64,000 nt of DNA, taken from Bin34 sp963422415. GTDB taxonomy: Bacteria; Chloroflexota; Anaerolineae; Caldilineales; Caldilineaceae. Positions 54,558 through 63,316 of the stretch are shown piece after piece. The first letter of the stretch is position 1; each line of letters opens with the position of its first letter. The notes under the pieces are model-generated. The model did no database searches. It saw nothing but the letters and a program-made list of their open reading frames with translations, and was not told the DNA's origin. The translations under genes and the position numbers were made by a program. The DNA is taken from assembly GCA_963422415.1 (NCBI GenBank), contig OY729430.1, positions 2,046,001 through 2,110,000 on the forward strand, read 5' to 3'.

Positions 54558-55751
54558 ATGCAGGAATATGGATTGGGGGTTATCGGCATGGGTTGGATGG
54601 GAGAGACTCATAGCCGAGCCTTTGGCCAAGTCGGCGACCGCTTCTGGAAAGCCGGTCTGAAAGCGCGCCTGGTCGTCTGTGCAGATGCCGATCCGCACCG
54701 GGCCGAGCAAGCCCAGCAGCGCTTTGGTTTTGAATCCTGGACCGAGGAGTGGCGCGCCGTCATGGAGAATCCGGCCGTGGATGTCGTGTCCATTGCCGCA
54801 CCCAATTTCATGCATCTGGAGCTGGCACAGGCGGCCGCCACGGCCGGCAAGCATATCTTCTGTGAGAAACCCGTCGGCCGTTCGGTGGTGGAAACCCGCC
54901 GCATTGCGCGCGCCGTGGAGCAAGCCGGCGTCAACTCCGCCGTGGGGTTCAACTATCGTTGGGTGCCCTTGGTGCAGTATGCCCAGGAACTGGTGGCCAC
55001 AGGCGCCTTGGGAGATCTGACCCATTTTCGCGGCCGCTTCTTCTCCATGTACGGACACAATCCCCTGAGCCAGCTCAGCTGGCGGTTCAATCAGGAACAG
55101 GCCGGATTCGGTGCACTGGGCGATCTGCTGTCCCATGTCATTGACATGGCTCTTTTCATGGCAGGTCCGATCGTGCAGACCGTCAGTCTGGGGCACACTC
55201 TGATTCCGGCACGGCCCTTGCCAATTCCAGGACAGGGCACCCATTTCAGCCTGGGCCGACCGGACGATCCGCATGGTCCCGTGACCAACGAGGACTATGT
55301 CGCGGCCTTGGTGGAGTTTGAATCAGGAGCCCGCGGGGTGTTGGAGGGATGCCGTGTGATGTATGGTCCCAAGTGTGAGATGGCCTTCGACTGGCATGGC
55401 AATGAAGGGGCTGTACGCTGGAACTTCGAGCGCATGAACGAACTGGAAGTGTATCGCCCGAAGGACAAGCAGAAAATCGGTGTCGAACCGGATCTGCATG
55501 ATGGGTTTGCCCGCATCGTGGCAGGCCCTGAACATCCCCACTTTCATTGGTTTCAGCCTGGGGCGGGCATCGGATTGGGATATGACGATCTGAAGACGCT
55601 GGAAGCGTTCCAGTTTTTGCAGAGCATTGCGCAAGGACACGACCATACACCGGGAGTCGTCCAGGCTCTCCGTGTGGCCGAGGTGCAGGACGCCATTCGC
55701 CGTTCTTGGGATTTGGGCGTCTGGGCCCGAGTGGAAACCCGTTCATCATGA
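54558..55751 (+). CDS. Gfo/Idh/MocA family oxidoreductase in the iol operon (IolG-like candidate)
   Basis: 397 residues, longer than most. Rossmann GVIGMGWMGETHSRAFG, IFCEKPVGRS near residue 103, and the C-terminal GALGDLLSHVIDMALFMAG with the catalytic His-Asp of inositol and scyllo-inositol dehydrogenases. It is the best IolG-type candidate in the operon: oxidation of myo- or scyllo-inositol to an inosose. An AGGA lies about seven bases before the ATG. The stop overlaps the iolE-like start. Confidence 0.88.
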   Translation: MQEYGLGVIGMGWMGETHSRAFGQVGDRFWKAGLKARLVVCADADPHRAEQAQQRFGFESWTEEWRAVMENPAVDVVSIAAPNFMHLELAQAAATAGKHIFCEKPVGRSVVETRRIARAVEQAGVNSAVGFNYRWVPLVQYAQELVATGALGDLTHFRGRFFSMYGHNPLSQLSWRFNQEQAGFGALGDLLSHVIDMALFMAGPIVQTVSLGHTLIPARPLPIPGQGTHFSLGRPDDPHGPVTNEDYVAALVEFESGARGVLEGCRVMYGPKCEMAFDWHGNEGAVRWNFERMNELEVYRPKDKQKIGVEPDLHDGFARIVAGPEHPHFHWFQPGAGIGLGYDDLKTLEAFQFLQSIAQGHDHTPGVVQALRVAEVQDAIRRSWDLGVWARVETRSS

Positions 55752-56725
55752 CCGGCATGTCCGAATCGCGCTCGTCCAGGGACGCCACCGGTCTGGATTG
55801 CATCCGGATTGGCAACGCCCCCTGTTCCTGGGGAACGCTGGAGTTCGGTTCGCTGTCCGGGGAAAGGCAGACCTTTGCCGACATGCTGGATCAACTGGCG
55901 GCGGCGGACTATACGGGCTCGGAACTTGGGGACTGGGGTTTCATGCCCACGGATCCGGTGGAATTGGCCGACAACTTCACCTGTCGAAATCTGGAATTGA
56001 CGGGGGCCTACGTCGGAACCTCCTTGGAACAACCTGCCCAGTGGGACGCCAACCTGGAGGTCAATCTGTGCACGGCTCGCCTGTTGGCGGAGACGGCGGC
56101 TCGCATTGGACAAGAGCTGGCTCCCCATTTGGTCTTGGCCGCCGACAACGGCACGGATCCGGTACGGGTGCAGAATGCGGGTCGCATAACGCCGGATATG
56201 GAACTGGATGCCGCGGGCTGGCGGCAACTGGCTCTGGCCTGCAACGAGATTGCCCATGCGGTGCGAGAGGAAACCGGACTGCCGGTGGCGTTTCACCATC
56301 ACGCGGCCGGTTTTGTGGAGACTCCCGCGGAAGTCGCACGCGTTATGGAAATGACGTCCGAACTGGTGGGGCTGGTGTTCGATACAGGACACTATGCGCT
56401 CGGTGCAGGTCGGGCCGACACTGTCTTGGAAGCCATGAATGCATTCGCCGATCGAATTTCCTATGTGCACTTCAAGGACTGGTCCGCGTCCGCAGCCCAG
56501 ACCGTACAGGCAGCGGATCTGAACTATTTCGAGGCGGTCCGCGAAGGCATTTTCTGCGAACTGGGGCAGGGGGAAGTCGACTTTCCTGCGGTGCGCGATT
56601 GGCTGGTGACCCATGGATATGCAGGATACCTGACCGTGGAGCAGGACATCATTCCGGGGCTGGGCAGTCCCTTTGAAAGCGCGCAACGCAGCCGGAGCTA
56701 CTTGCGTGCCATTGGCTTTCACTAG
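55748..56725 (+). CDS. iolE: Inosose dehydratase (IolE/MocC type)
   Basis: Removes water from scyllo-inosose to give 3D-trihydroxycyclohexane-dione. TIM-barrel with the IolE signature IGNAPCSWGTLEF then TGSELGDWGFMPTDP near residue 55-75, VGLVFDTGHYALGAG (Asp-x-x-His) and YVHFKDWSAS near residue 240. 325 residues. The ATG overlaps the preceding stop (ATGA), so translation is coupled. It supplies the substrate of IolD. Confidence 0.93.
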   Translation: MTGMSESRSSRDATGLDCIRIGNAPCSWGTLEFGSLSGERQTFADMLDQLAAADYTGSELGDWGFMPTDPVELADNFTCRNLELTGAYVGTSLEQPAQWDANLEVNLCTARLLAETAARIGQELAPHLVLAADNGTDPVRVQNAGRITPDMELDAAGWRQLALACNEIAHAVREETGLPVAFHHHAAGFVETPAEVARVMEMTSELVGLVFDTGHYALGAGRADTVLEAMNAFADRISYVHFKDWSASAAQTVQAADLNYFEAVREGIFCELGQGEVDFPAVRDWLVTHGYAGYLTVEQDIIPGLGSPFESAQRSRSYLRAIGFH

Positions 56726-56763
56726 CCTTTGACATTGAAGTTGGAACGGAAAGGAGGCTCTCC

Positions 56764-57843
56764 ATGCTGTACCCCACCTACTTGCACGAGCGAAACTTCG
56801 GATGCCGCCTGACAGAGTTTCAGTACCGGGGACTGCGTGCCTTGACCTTGGAGAACGAGCTGCTGCGGGTGACCTTTCTGGTGGACAAGGGCACTGACAT
56901 CTTTGAATTTCTGCACAAACCCACGGATACGGACTTCATGTGGCGATCTCCCTTGGGCGTACGGGATCAGACCCACTTCGTCCCGTCCAATCCCCGAGCG
57001 GATGGACCGTACCTCGATCACTACTTTGGTGGATGGCAGGAGTGCTTTCCCGTTGGAGGCTATCCGACCCAGTACGCCGAAGGCGAGTTCGGCTTGCATG
57101 GCGAAACCCCCCTCATGCCTTGGAATCTGGAAATCCTGCTGGACACTCCGGAGTGCATTTCCGTGAAGTTCACGGTGCGGACCTACCGGTCTCCCATGCA
57201 CATTGAAAAGACCGTGACCTTGCATCGCTATCAGTCTGCGCTGCATTTCCACGAAGTGATCACCAACGAAGGGGAAGTGCCCTTTGAAATCCTGTGGGGA
57301 CATCATCCCGCCTTTGGCGCCCCCTTTCTGGATGCATCCTGCGTGATTGATCTGGAAGGGGCCCGAGTGCGAGTCGTGGAGGCCGAGCCCACCACCCGCC
57401 TGGCATCCGGAGAAGACTACACTTGGCCCATGGTCAAGGGAAGGAACGGCGAGGACATCGATCTCAGTCGGATCCCGGGCCCCGAGACCAAGTCGCATGA
57501 CTTGGCTTTCCTCTTCGATTTGCAGGCGGGATGGTATGGACTGACCAACCAGGATCGGGAAATTGGATTTGGGATGTATTGGCCCACGGAACTGTTCCAG
57601 TCTTTGTGGTTCTGGCAGGTATACCGCGGGAGTCTCGTGCATCCTTGGTACGGTCGCACGTACAACATTGCATTGGAACCGTGGACTGCGCCTTATCATC
57701 ACTTCAAGGAAGCCCAAGCGCACAGTGCCACGCGCATCATGCAACCCGGAGAAATGCTGGATGTTCGGTTTGGCGCGGTGGCCTACTCGGGTCTGCAGCG
57801 GATCGGCGGCATTTCCACTGCCGGGGACGTCATGGCCGCCTGA
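56764..57843 (+). CDS. Aldose-1-epimerase-like protein (DUF4432 type)
   Basis: Galactose-mutarotase superfamily beta-sandwich of 359 residues: an N-terminal strand VTFLVDKGTDIFEFLHK, GWQECFPVGG near residue 98, ILWGHHPAFGAPFLD near residue 178, and a C-terminal VHPWYGRTYNIALEPWTAPYHH. The two-His HHPAFGAPF motif matches the active-site region of the aldose epimerase fold. AAAGGAGG precedes the ATG. It ends the iol operon and may interconvert sugar anomers or act on a cyclitol derivative; the reaction is not established. Confidence 0.85.
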   Translation: MLYPTYLHERNFGCRLTEFQYRGLRALTLENELLRVTFLVDKGTDIFEFLHKPTDTDFMWRSPLGVRDQTHFVPSNPRADGPYLDHYFGGWQECFPVGGYPTQYAEGEFGLHGETPLMPWNLEILLDTPECISVKFTVRTYRSPMHIEKTVTLHRYQSALHFHEVITNEGEVPFEILWGHHPAFGAPFLDASCVIDLEGARVRVVEAEPTTRLASGEDYTWPMVKGRNGEDIDLSRIPGPETKSHDLAFLFDLQAGWYGLTNQDREIGFGMYWPTELFQSLWFWQVYRGSLVHPWYGRTYNIALEPWTAPYHHFKEAQAHSATRIMQPGEMLDVRFGAVAYSGLQRIGGISTAGDVMAA

Positions 57844-57850
57844 CCGTTAC

Positions 57851-57868
57851 GGGGCATCGGCTTGCCCC
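57851..57868 (+). terminator. Hairpin at the end of the iol operon
   Basis: GGGGCA (57851-57856) and TGCCCC (57863-57868) form a six-base stem with loop TCGGCT, followed by a T-rich stretch (TTTCTTCGTCTT). It lies eight bases after the epimerase stop. Confidence 0.5.
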
Positions 57869-58199
57869 TATGGTTTCTTCGTCTTGAGTAGCGAGATCGC
57901 GCAAGACAAACACAGGCAAGGGATGGAATCTTTTGTGCTTCAGCCTCTGGTGTTCTCGTCCTCATCGGACTGAACAGTTGTTGATTTCGCTGTCGCGATG
58001 CGAGATGGCGACAGAGCTGAGGAAGAGGTATGGAAGGAGAAACGCCAGCAGCGAGCGGCAACCATGTCCCTGAGCCTCTCTTCCATTGCCGCTTTCAGGG
58101 AGGAAGGCCTGAAACTTAATTTTTTCCTTCCATGCAGATCATGGCAGGATCTGAGACACGAAGTTCCAGACTACCCTGCAGAAAACAACTGAGGAATCC
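57869..58199. other. Intergenic region upstream of the three-gene module
   Basis: About 330 bases without a recognised gene. It appears less GC-rich towards 58100-58200 than the iol operon before it. The ATPase start at 58200 has only a weak GAGG (58191-58194) upstream. Confidence 0.45.
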
Positions 58200-60149
58200 A
58201 TGGCGCTGAAATGGCAGTTTCCAAAAAATGATGCCCTAGAGCGAGAGGGAATGCAGCATGCCGGCATTGCGCACTATGCAGGAAACATACAAGAAAGCAT
58301 CGTCCGGGAAACTATCCAGAACGCCTTGGATGCAACAGCAGATGAAAAGCGCCAAGTTCCTGTGCACGTTACTTTCCGAAAAGGAAAGATAGGCTTGGAC
58401 GTGCTGCGCAGTCAGGAATTGGCGGAGGTGCTAGCCGCCGTCAGAGAATCTGAAGTCGTGAATCAACCCGAACATCAAGCGATGCTGACCCGCGGCGGGC
58501 AGCGGTTGCAAATTAATGGGGGGGGGGGGGTGGACTGCCTGTTCGCTGTCGACAGCGGCACAACAGGAGCCGATACCGAAAGCAAATGGCTGGGGCTGAC
58601 CAAAGGCAACGGATATTCGGCAAAAAACGAAGCTGACGCGGCCGGCAGTTATGGACTGGGCAGCTTTGCCCCCTTTGCCGCGACCGATCTGCGGGTTGTG
58701 CTGTACGGTACGGCATACGGTCAAGAGAACAACTTAAGGCGCAAATTCATGGGCAAGGCCATATTGGCTTCCCATGTCGACCGGTCGGGAATTTCACGCC
58801 GCTCTACAGGGTACTTGGCCGTGGGCGGTTTTGAAGCGGCGCAAGACCAAGCCGTGCCCGCCCCATTTTCATTGGATGAACCTGGCGTTTGTCTTTGCAT
58901 ACCGGGCTACACAGGTTCGGGAGAAGACCCAGATTGGGAAGAACAGTACACGGTACATGTGATCCGGCATTTTTTTCCGGCTCTGACATACTACAAACTG
59001 CGAGTACAGGTCGGTGAGAGACAGATTGAAAAGAAAGACCTGCCTTCCCTGCGGCGCGTCCTCGACAAGGACAGACGGGAAGATGCCGCATTGCTGCGTT
59101 TCCTGGACGTGGCCGGCCGCCATCCGGAATATCAGAGGAAGTTCGATGGTATTGGCCTAGTAAAGATACGCGTGGACACGACACCTCAGGGGCTGGACGG
59201 AGCCAGTTACAGAGACATAGCCTTGACGCGTGATGCCGGCATGATCACACTGTGGGGCAGAAGCAAATTCCGAGAGGCATTCTCGTTCAGGTCTGTGCCG
59301 CGCAGTTGGCACAACTTTACGGCTTTAATAGAGGTCATTTCCTACGGCATGGGTGGCAGTTATCTGCGCAAGGTGGAATCGCCTGCTCACGACCACATTT
59401 CCGTTGACCGCATCAGCGATCCGCAAGAAAGGAAAAAGGTGAAAGCCGCGCTACAGGCGATGGGAGCATGGATTTGGGAAAAATTGGAAGAGAAGTGTGC
59501 TCCGCAGCAGAACCAAGATGATATGCCAGTAGACGCCCTGCAGAGCTTTCTAGGCCTTGTGGACGATTTGGGTGCAGATGACAATACAGAGCATAAAGCT
59601 AATTGGCAGCAGGAAGACTTGTTTACCCGAACTCCGTATCAATCCGAGAAAGTCCTGAAAGATGTCGCAGTGCCCACAACAACCAACGGCGATACCCAAA
59701 CTCCTGGCGATGAGAATGATGAAGAGGAAACAAGTACGGAAGTTGTAGACCCTCCTGGGGAGAACGGCGAAAGGAATGGTCACCCGAAGAAGAAGAGGAA
59801 AGAAAAAAAAGAAAAAACAGTATCCAGTGTGACGGCAAGAGAGATTTTTGCCCAATTGCGGCTCCGTCCCGGGCCCAGTTCAACCACGCATATCTTGGTA
59901 GCTTCCTTCAACCGGCCTGACCACCCCATATCCGGAATCGGGCTCTCCAAACTGACGGATGATGGATCCGAGGTTACGGTGGGGTTTAACAAGGTGTTCG
60001 TCAATGGAGACGAATATCCAGTAGTGGACAACAGTGTAGAGGTTGCAAGTTGGCCTTGTGGCAAACGGGTGGGCATTACATTCCATACCAATGAACCGGT
60101 AGGACACAAGACGTTCTGTTTGGTGCTCAAGAAAAAGCGGGATTTATGA
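58200..60149 (+). CDS. GHKL-fold ATPase-like protein containing a 13-G tract
   Basis: The 649-residue protein carries a Bergerat-type ATP site: N-box ESIVRETIQNALDA (Glu37, Asn41), N2-type FAVDSGTTGADT (Asp118, Gly120) and a glycine lid AAGSYGLGSFAPF (149-158), as in MutL/Hsp90/topoisomerase-like families. Between N-box and N2 lies INGGGGVDC (residues 105-113), coded by 13 consecutive G. After a middle region there is an acidic then basic linker (about 510-550: DEEET, KKKRKEKKEK) and a C-terminal beta-rich domain. The stop overlaps the next ATG (ATGA). No closer family was recognised. Role is probably nucleic-acid processing or defence; inference from the fold and neighbours. Confidence 0.8.
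   Translation: MALKWQFPKNDALEREGMQHAGIAHYAGNIQESIVRETIQNALDATADEKRQVPVHVTFRKGKIGLDVLRSQELAEVLAAVRESEVVNQPEHQAMLTRGGQRLQINGGGGVDCLFAVDSGTTGADTESKWLGLTKGNGYSAKNEADAAGSYGLGSFAPFAATDLRVVLYGTAYGQENNLRRKFMGKAILASHVDRSGISRRSTGYLAVGGFEAAQDQAVPAPFSLDEPGVCLCIPGYTGSGEDPDWEEQYTVHVIRHFFPALTYYKLRVQVGERQIEKKDLPSLRRVLDKDRREDAALLRFLDVAGRHPEYQRKFDGIGLVKIRVDTTPQGLDGASYRDIALTRDAGMITLWGRSKFREAFSFRSVPRSWHNFTALIEVISYGMGGSYLRKVESPAHDHISVDRISDPQERKKVKAALQAMGAWIWEKLEEKCAPQQNQDDMPVDALQSFLGLVDDLGADDNTEHKANWQQEDLFTRTPYQSEKVLKDVAVPTTTNGDTQTPGDENDEEETSTEVVDPPGENGERNGHPKKKRKEKKEKTVSSVTAREIFAQLRLRPGPSSTTHILVASFNRPDHPISGIGLSKLTDDGSEVTVGFNKVFVNGDEYPVVDNSVEVASWPCGKRVGITFHTNEPVGHKTFCLVLKKKRDL
58518..58530 (+). repeat. 13-base G homopolymer inside the ATPase gene
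   Basis: Thirteen G in a row encode four Gly and the first base of a Val codon. With 12 G the frame meets TGA at 58597-58599; with 14 G it meets TGA at 58634-58636. Either change would truncate the protein near residue 130, in the ATP-binding domain. This is the hallmark of a slipped-strand contingency tract. Confidence 0.9.
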
Positions 60150-60997
60150 AATACGTTCGCGACCGACATTTTCTCCATCCCGTGCTACGACCGGATGCAG
60201 ACGATTATCCGCATGGTTCATTTGCAGTTCCGTTGCCCAAACTCAGCCCAGCGGAAGATGATGGAAACATCAGAATTGAAATGTCATTTGACCTTGAGGA
60301 AGAGAGTATCCGCAAAGCGGTGTTGGATGGATATGCCAGATGCGGTGCCGTGTTGCGATGTTCGCCTACACTGCATCGCACTTTGATGGCAGCCCACGTG
60401 GCGGAGTTTTCGTTGGACACTTCCCAGCCCCGAAAGCTGTTGCAAGGTCGGGTTGAAGTTGACCCTCTGATTTATGTATGCGAGGACATGCGGTATCAAC
60501 CCCGTTCCGTTCACTCCGAATACGGTGAGAACGCCTTTTGGCATTTGGGACCTGGCCAGCTCTTGGCCCAGACAAAGACTTGGGTGCTGCCTCTGTCTTC
60601 ACCCAGAACCATCCGCAGTCTTGTACACTGGAGAATTGATGAGGAGCTGGAAGACGGGATGTTCAGGGTCGAGGCGGAAGTATCCAAATCTCATTTGGTT
60701 ATCGGTACCAATCAGGCTACCCGTAAAGAGTTGATGCCGCTAGAGGACAACGTAACGCTACCGTCCTTTTATACAGGCGCCATCTTTTCGGCATTGACGG
60801 ATACTGTGGATCTGGAGGCAGGATTGCCTGAAGATGAAAACTGCGAATGGCTAACGGTATTGCATGACAGGTTGAAAGCCTGCGATATTGATTCGGCAAC
60901 GCTAGGCACTCGGGATGGGATGTCGCTGTGGGAGGCTACGCAAAAGATCTTGGGATTGCCCTACCGGAGAATGTGGTCCAGTGAGGAAGTAACATGA
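60146..60997 (+). CDS. Hypothetical protein, middle gene of the module
   Basis: A 283-residue soluble protein of mixed alpha/beta type that I do not recognise. Segments: MKYVRDRHFLHPVLRPDADDY at the start, MSFDLEEESIRKAVLDGY, RVEVDPLIYVCEDMRY, SSPRTIRSLVHWRIDEEL and a C-terminal SLWEATQKILGLPYRRMW. No signal, membrane segment or catalytic motif is evident. Both ends overlap neighbours through ATGA, so it is translated with the ATPase and the PP-loop protein, probably in fixed ratio, as a subunit of one complex. The start is decided by the overlap. Confidence 0.8.
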   Translation: MKYVRDRHFLHPVLRPDADDYPHGSFAVPLPKLSPAEDDGNIRIEMSFDLEEESIRKAVLDGYARCGAVLRCSPTLHRTLMAAHVAEFSLDTSQPRKLLQGRVEVDPLIYVCEDMRYQPRSVHSEYGENAFWHLGPGQLLAQTKTWVLPLSSPRTIRSLVHWRIDEELEDGMFRVEAEVSKSHLVIGTNQATRKELMPLEDNVTLPSFYTGAIFSALTDTVDLEAGLPEDENCEWLTVLHDRLKACDIDSATLGTRDGMSLWEATQKILGLPYRRMWSSEEVT

Positions 60998-62649
60998 CGA
61001 GCTTGACCATTCCAATTTTGTCTGAAGAGGGATATCGGCAATTGCTGGAGATGTCCGAGACCGATCCGGATTCTTTCTTGCTGGCCGAACCGTGCAAGCT
61101 GAAGGAAGCCTTGGATGCCGATGCCTGGATTTCCAAGGGTTTGCCTCTTGCGCGCAGTTTGGACTCTCTGAACGACGTCACGGGCAAAGGTCCGTCCACG
61201 GACTATGCCTCTGCACGCACTCTGCGGGCGGCGCTGGCTCTGGTGCCCTACCGCCTCGTGAATGAACCGCGCTTGTGGGCCAGCTTGAATTGCTTTGTCT
61301 TGGCTCTGTATACGGGGCATCGCTGGGAATGGTCGTACAATCCGCGAGGCAAATGGTCGGAAAAGGAATCAAAAACAGAATTTGTCAAGCGCCACTGGCT
61401 CAAGCTGGGCAGTGCGGCCCGCGAAAGCAATGCGAGCGCTCGCCTCTGGTGGCTGTACGAGATAGCAGAACGCGCCAGCGCCTTTTCCGAACATGATCCA
61501 GACACCTTTTTGCGGCTGATGGCAGACAATGTGGGGCTGTACCATCAAATGCTGCGGCGCCCCAATCTGATCGGCAACATGCAGTTCACCGCCGCCCTGC
61601 TGGAGCTGGCGCTTGAGGAAATACCGGAACTGAGAAGTCTGAAGTCCGCGAACAAATTGCTGCAGCAATTGAACACCCAGGCCGGCTCCTCACTGTTTGA
61701 CGTAAAGGACAAGGGGCAAATGGCGGCATGGATTCGAGACACGTTCCACCCAAAAGCGCACAGGGGCTCTAGTCCCCGATCTCATATTCCTGCCGCGCTA
61801 CGTGTCCTCTCCCTGGGCGGTGGTGTCCAAAGTACCGTCATGTGTCTGTTGGCTGCACAAGGCGCCTTTCGGTGCCAGCGTTCCGGTGAGGTGTGTCTCC
61901 CGGACTATGCGCTCTTCGCCGATACCGATTGGGAACCGCAGGGAGTGTACGACACGATCGATTGGCTGCGCACTCAGGTGCCCTTCCCCATTCTGACCGT
62001 GTCAAACAAGCGCAGCCTACGCCAGGACGTCAAGGACGGCGTCAATGCCCGAGGCCGAAAATGGCTGACCATTCCAGTATATCTTGCACACAAGAGAGAT
62101 GGCACGGCCGCAGGCCGCAATTGGCGCCAGTGCACTACGGACTACAAGATTGTGCCCATTCAGCGCAAGGTGCGGGCATTGTTGGGACTGGCAGCCCGGC
62201 GGGCCGTGGCGCAGGAGACCAAGGTGGAAATGTGGCTGGGAATCACGACGGACGAGTTCACCCGACTGAAGGCCAGCCAAGACCCCTGGATCGAGAATCG
62301 CTATCCGCTCATTGAGGAAAAACCGATGAGCCGCGACGATTGTGTGGCGTGGTTTGGAGAGCATTATCCAGGCCGGACCCTGATACGCAGCGCATGCGTG
62401 GGCTGCCCGTTTCGCAGTGGCAGCAGTTGGATACAAGTGCGCGAGAATGATCCGGAACGGTTTGCCGAAGCGGTGGCCATCGATCGCAGTCTGCGCCAAC
62501 CGCATCATCCGGCTGCACGCACGTTTCGCCACACGGTCTACCTGCATTCCAGACGTCTGCCCCTTGCCGAAGCCGTTGCCCAGGATGCAGAGGACCTGCT
62601 CCTGTCAGGGGAATTTCACTCCGAGTGTTCCGGACATTGCGGGGTGTAG
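60994..62649 (+). CDS. DUF6339-like domain fused to a PAPS-reductase-like PP-loop domain
   Basis: 551 residues in two parts. Residues 1-260 resemble DUF6339 as I remember it (FVKRHWLKLGSAARESNASA, RLWWLYEIAERA, LMADNVGLYHQML). From 270 on there is an adenine-nucleotide alpha-hydrolase of the PAPS-reductase family: PP-loop LSLGGGVQSTVM (273-284), CTTDYKIVPIQRKV near 380, WLGITTDEFTRL, RYPLIEEKPMSRDDC, CVGCPFRSGSSW near 468 and a C-terminal ECSGHCGV. Cys380, the CxxC near 468 and the last Cys pair could bind a 4Fe-4S cluster or zinc. Such proteins are common in phages and in Dnd-type sulfur modification. The fusion is unusual. The start overlaps the preceding stop. Confidence 0.85.
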   Translation: MTSLTIPILSEEGYRQLLEMSETDPDSFLLAEPCKLKEALDADAWISKGLPLARSLDSLNDVTGKGPSTDYASARTLRAALALVPYRLVNEPRLWASLNCFVLALYTGHRWEWSYNPRGKWSEKESKTEFVKRHWLKLGSAARESNASARLWWLYEIAERASAFSEHDPDTFLRLMADNVGLYHQMLRRPNLIGNMQFTAALLELALEEIPELRSLKSANKLLQQLNTQAGSSLFDVKDKGQMAAWIRDTFHPKAHRGSSPRSHIPAALRVLSLGGGVQSTVMCLLAAQGAFRCQRSGEVCLPDYALFADTDWEPQGVYDTIDWLRTQVPFPILTVSNKRSLRQDVKDGVNARGRKWLTIPVYLAHKRDGTAAGRNWRQCTTDYKIVPIQRKVRALLGLAARRAVAQETKVEMWLGITTDEFTRLKASQDPWIENRYPLIEEKPMSRDDCVAWFGEHYPGRTLIRSACVGCPFRSGSSWIQVRENDPERFAEAVAIDRSLRQPHHPAARTFRHTVYLHSRRLPLAEAVAQDAEDLLLSGEFHSECSGHCGV

Positions 62650-63246
62650 GTGGCGCGAGGTGGAAGCGTCCCAGGAATCAGGTGGGTAGTTGAGGTAGAC
62701 AGGTCTCGGCAATCGTCCCCAAGCCAGAAGTGTCGCGCGTGCACTTGTCCGAAGACCGCGTCGATTAGGGGCAGCAATCCGTTGCAATTCAGAATGCCTG
62801 GACTTCGCTCTTGTGTTTTGCGAAGGCGTGAGATCTGGTTTGCGACAGAGTGGCGCATCGGATCCATTGCCATAATTGCAAACTGTCGTCGATGGTAATG
62901 GCCATCTCTGCGTTGTGCAGGATTGGATTGCAGTGATCCATTGATCCATCTGCGGAAGCCGCTGTGGACATGAAGAGTTTGGTCTGATCCATAGGATCTC
63001 GTTGAGGCGCATCTTGGGCCACTTTGAAGTTTCACGAGCATTGCATTGGTTTCCCAGTTCAGAAACTTCTTGGTCTTGGCTCCCAATATGGTTCGGGGCA
63101 GCCTGCTGTACCTAAGGAGAAGGCATTCAGCGATCACCCGGACTTCGATTCCACAATGAGGAATAACAGTCGGGCCGCTTGATGACAAGCTGCTGCAACG
63201 GTGCGCCCTTGCCAAGTTGCAGGAGAATCATGCCTGCACTAGGTCC
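62650..63246. other. Gene-poor region between the module and the toxin-antitoxin pair
   Basis: About 600 bases. The longest open frame (62616-63215, minus, 199 codons) has no recognisable family and overlaps the PP-loop gene end; the other frames also have long gaps without stops, so I do not call it. No hairpin with a T tract follows the module stop. Confidence 0.45.
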
Positions 63247-63290
63247 AGTCCATCTCGTCCAGAGATGGACTATATACTTAGACTAGTATA
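63247..63290 (+). promoter_or_regulatory. Two palindromes upstream of the toxin-antitoxin pair (likely autoregulatory operators)
   Basis: Perfect 10-base arms AGTCCATCTC (63247-63256) and GAGATGGACT (63262-63271) are followed by TATACT (63273-63278) and AGTATA (63285-63290). They lie 27 bases before the antitoxin start, where Phd-family antitoxins bind to repress their own operon. Confidence 0.65.
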
Positions 63291-63316
63291 AATGGACTAC
63301 AACAGGAGCGTCCGCT

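Noticed and set aside
62616..63215. 199-codon minus-strand frame
   Set aside because: No family pattern, overlaps the PP-loop gene end, and other frames are also open here.
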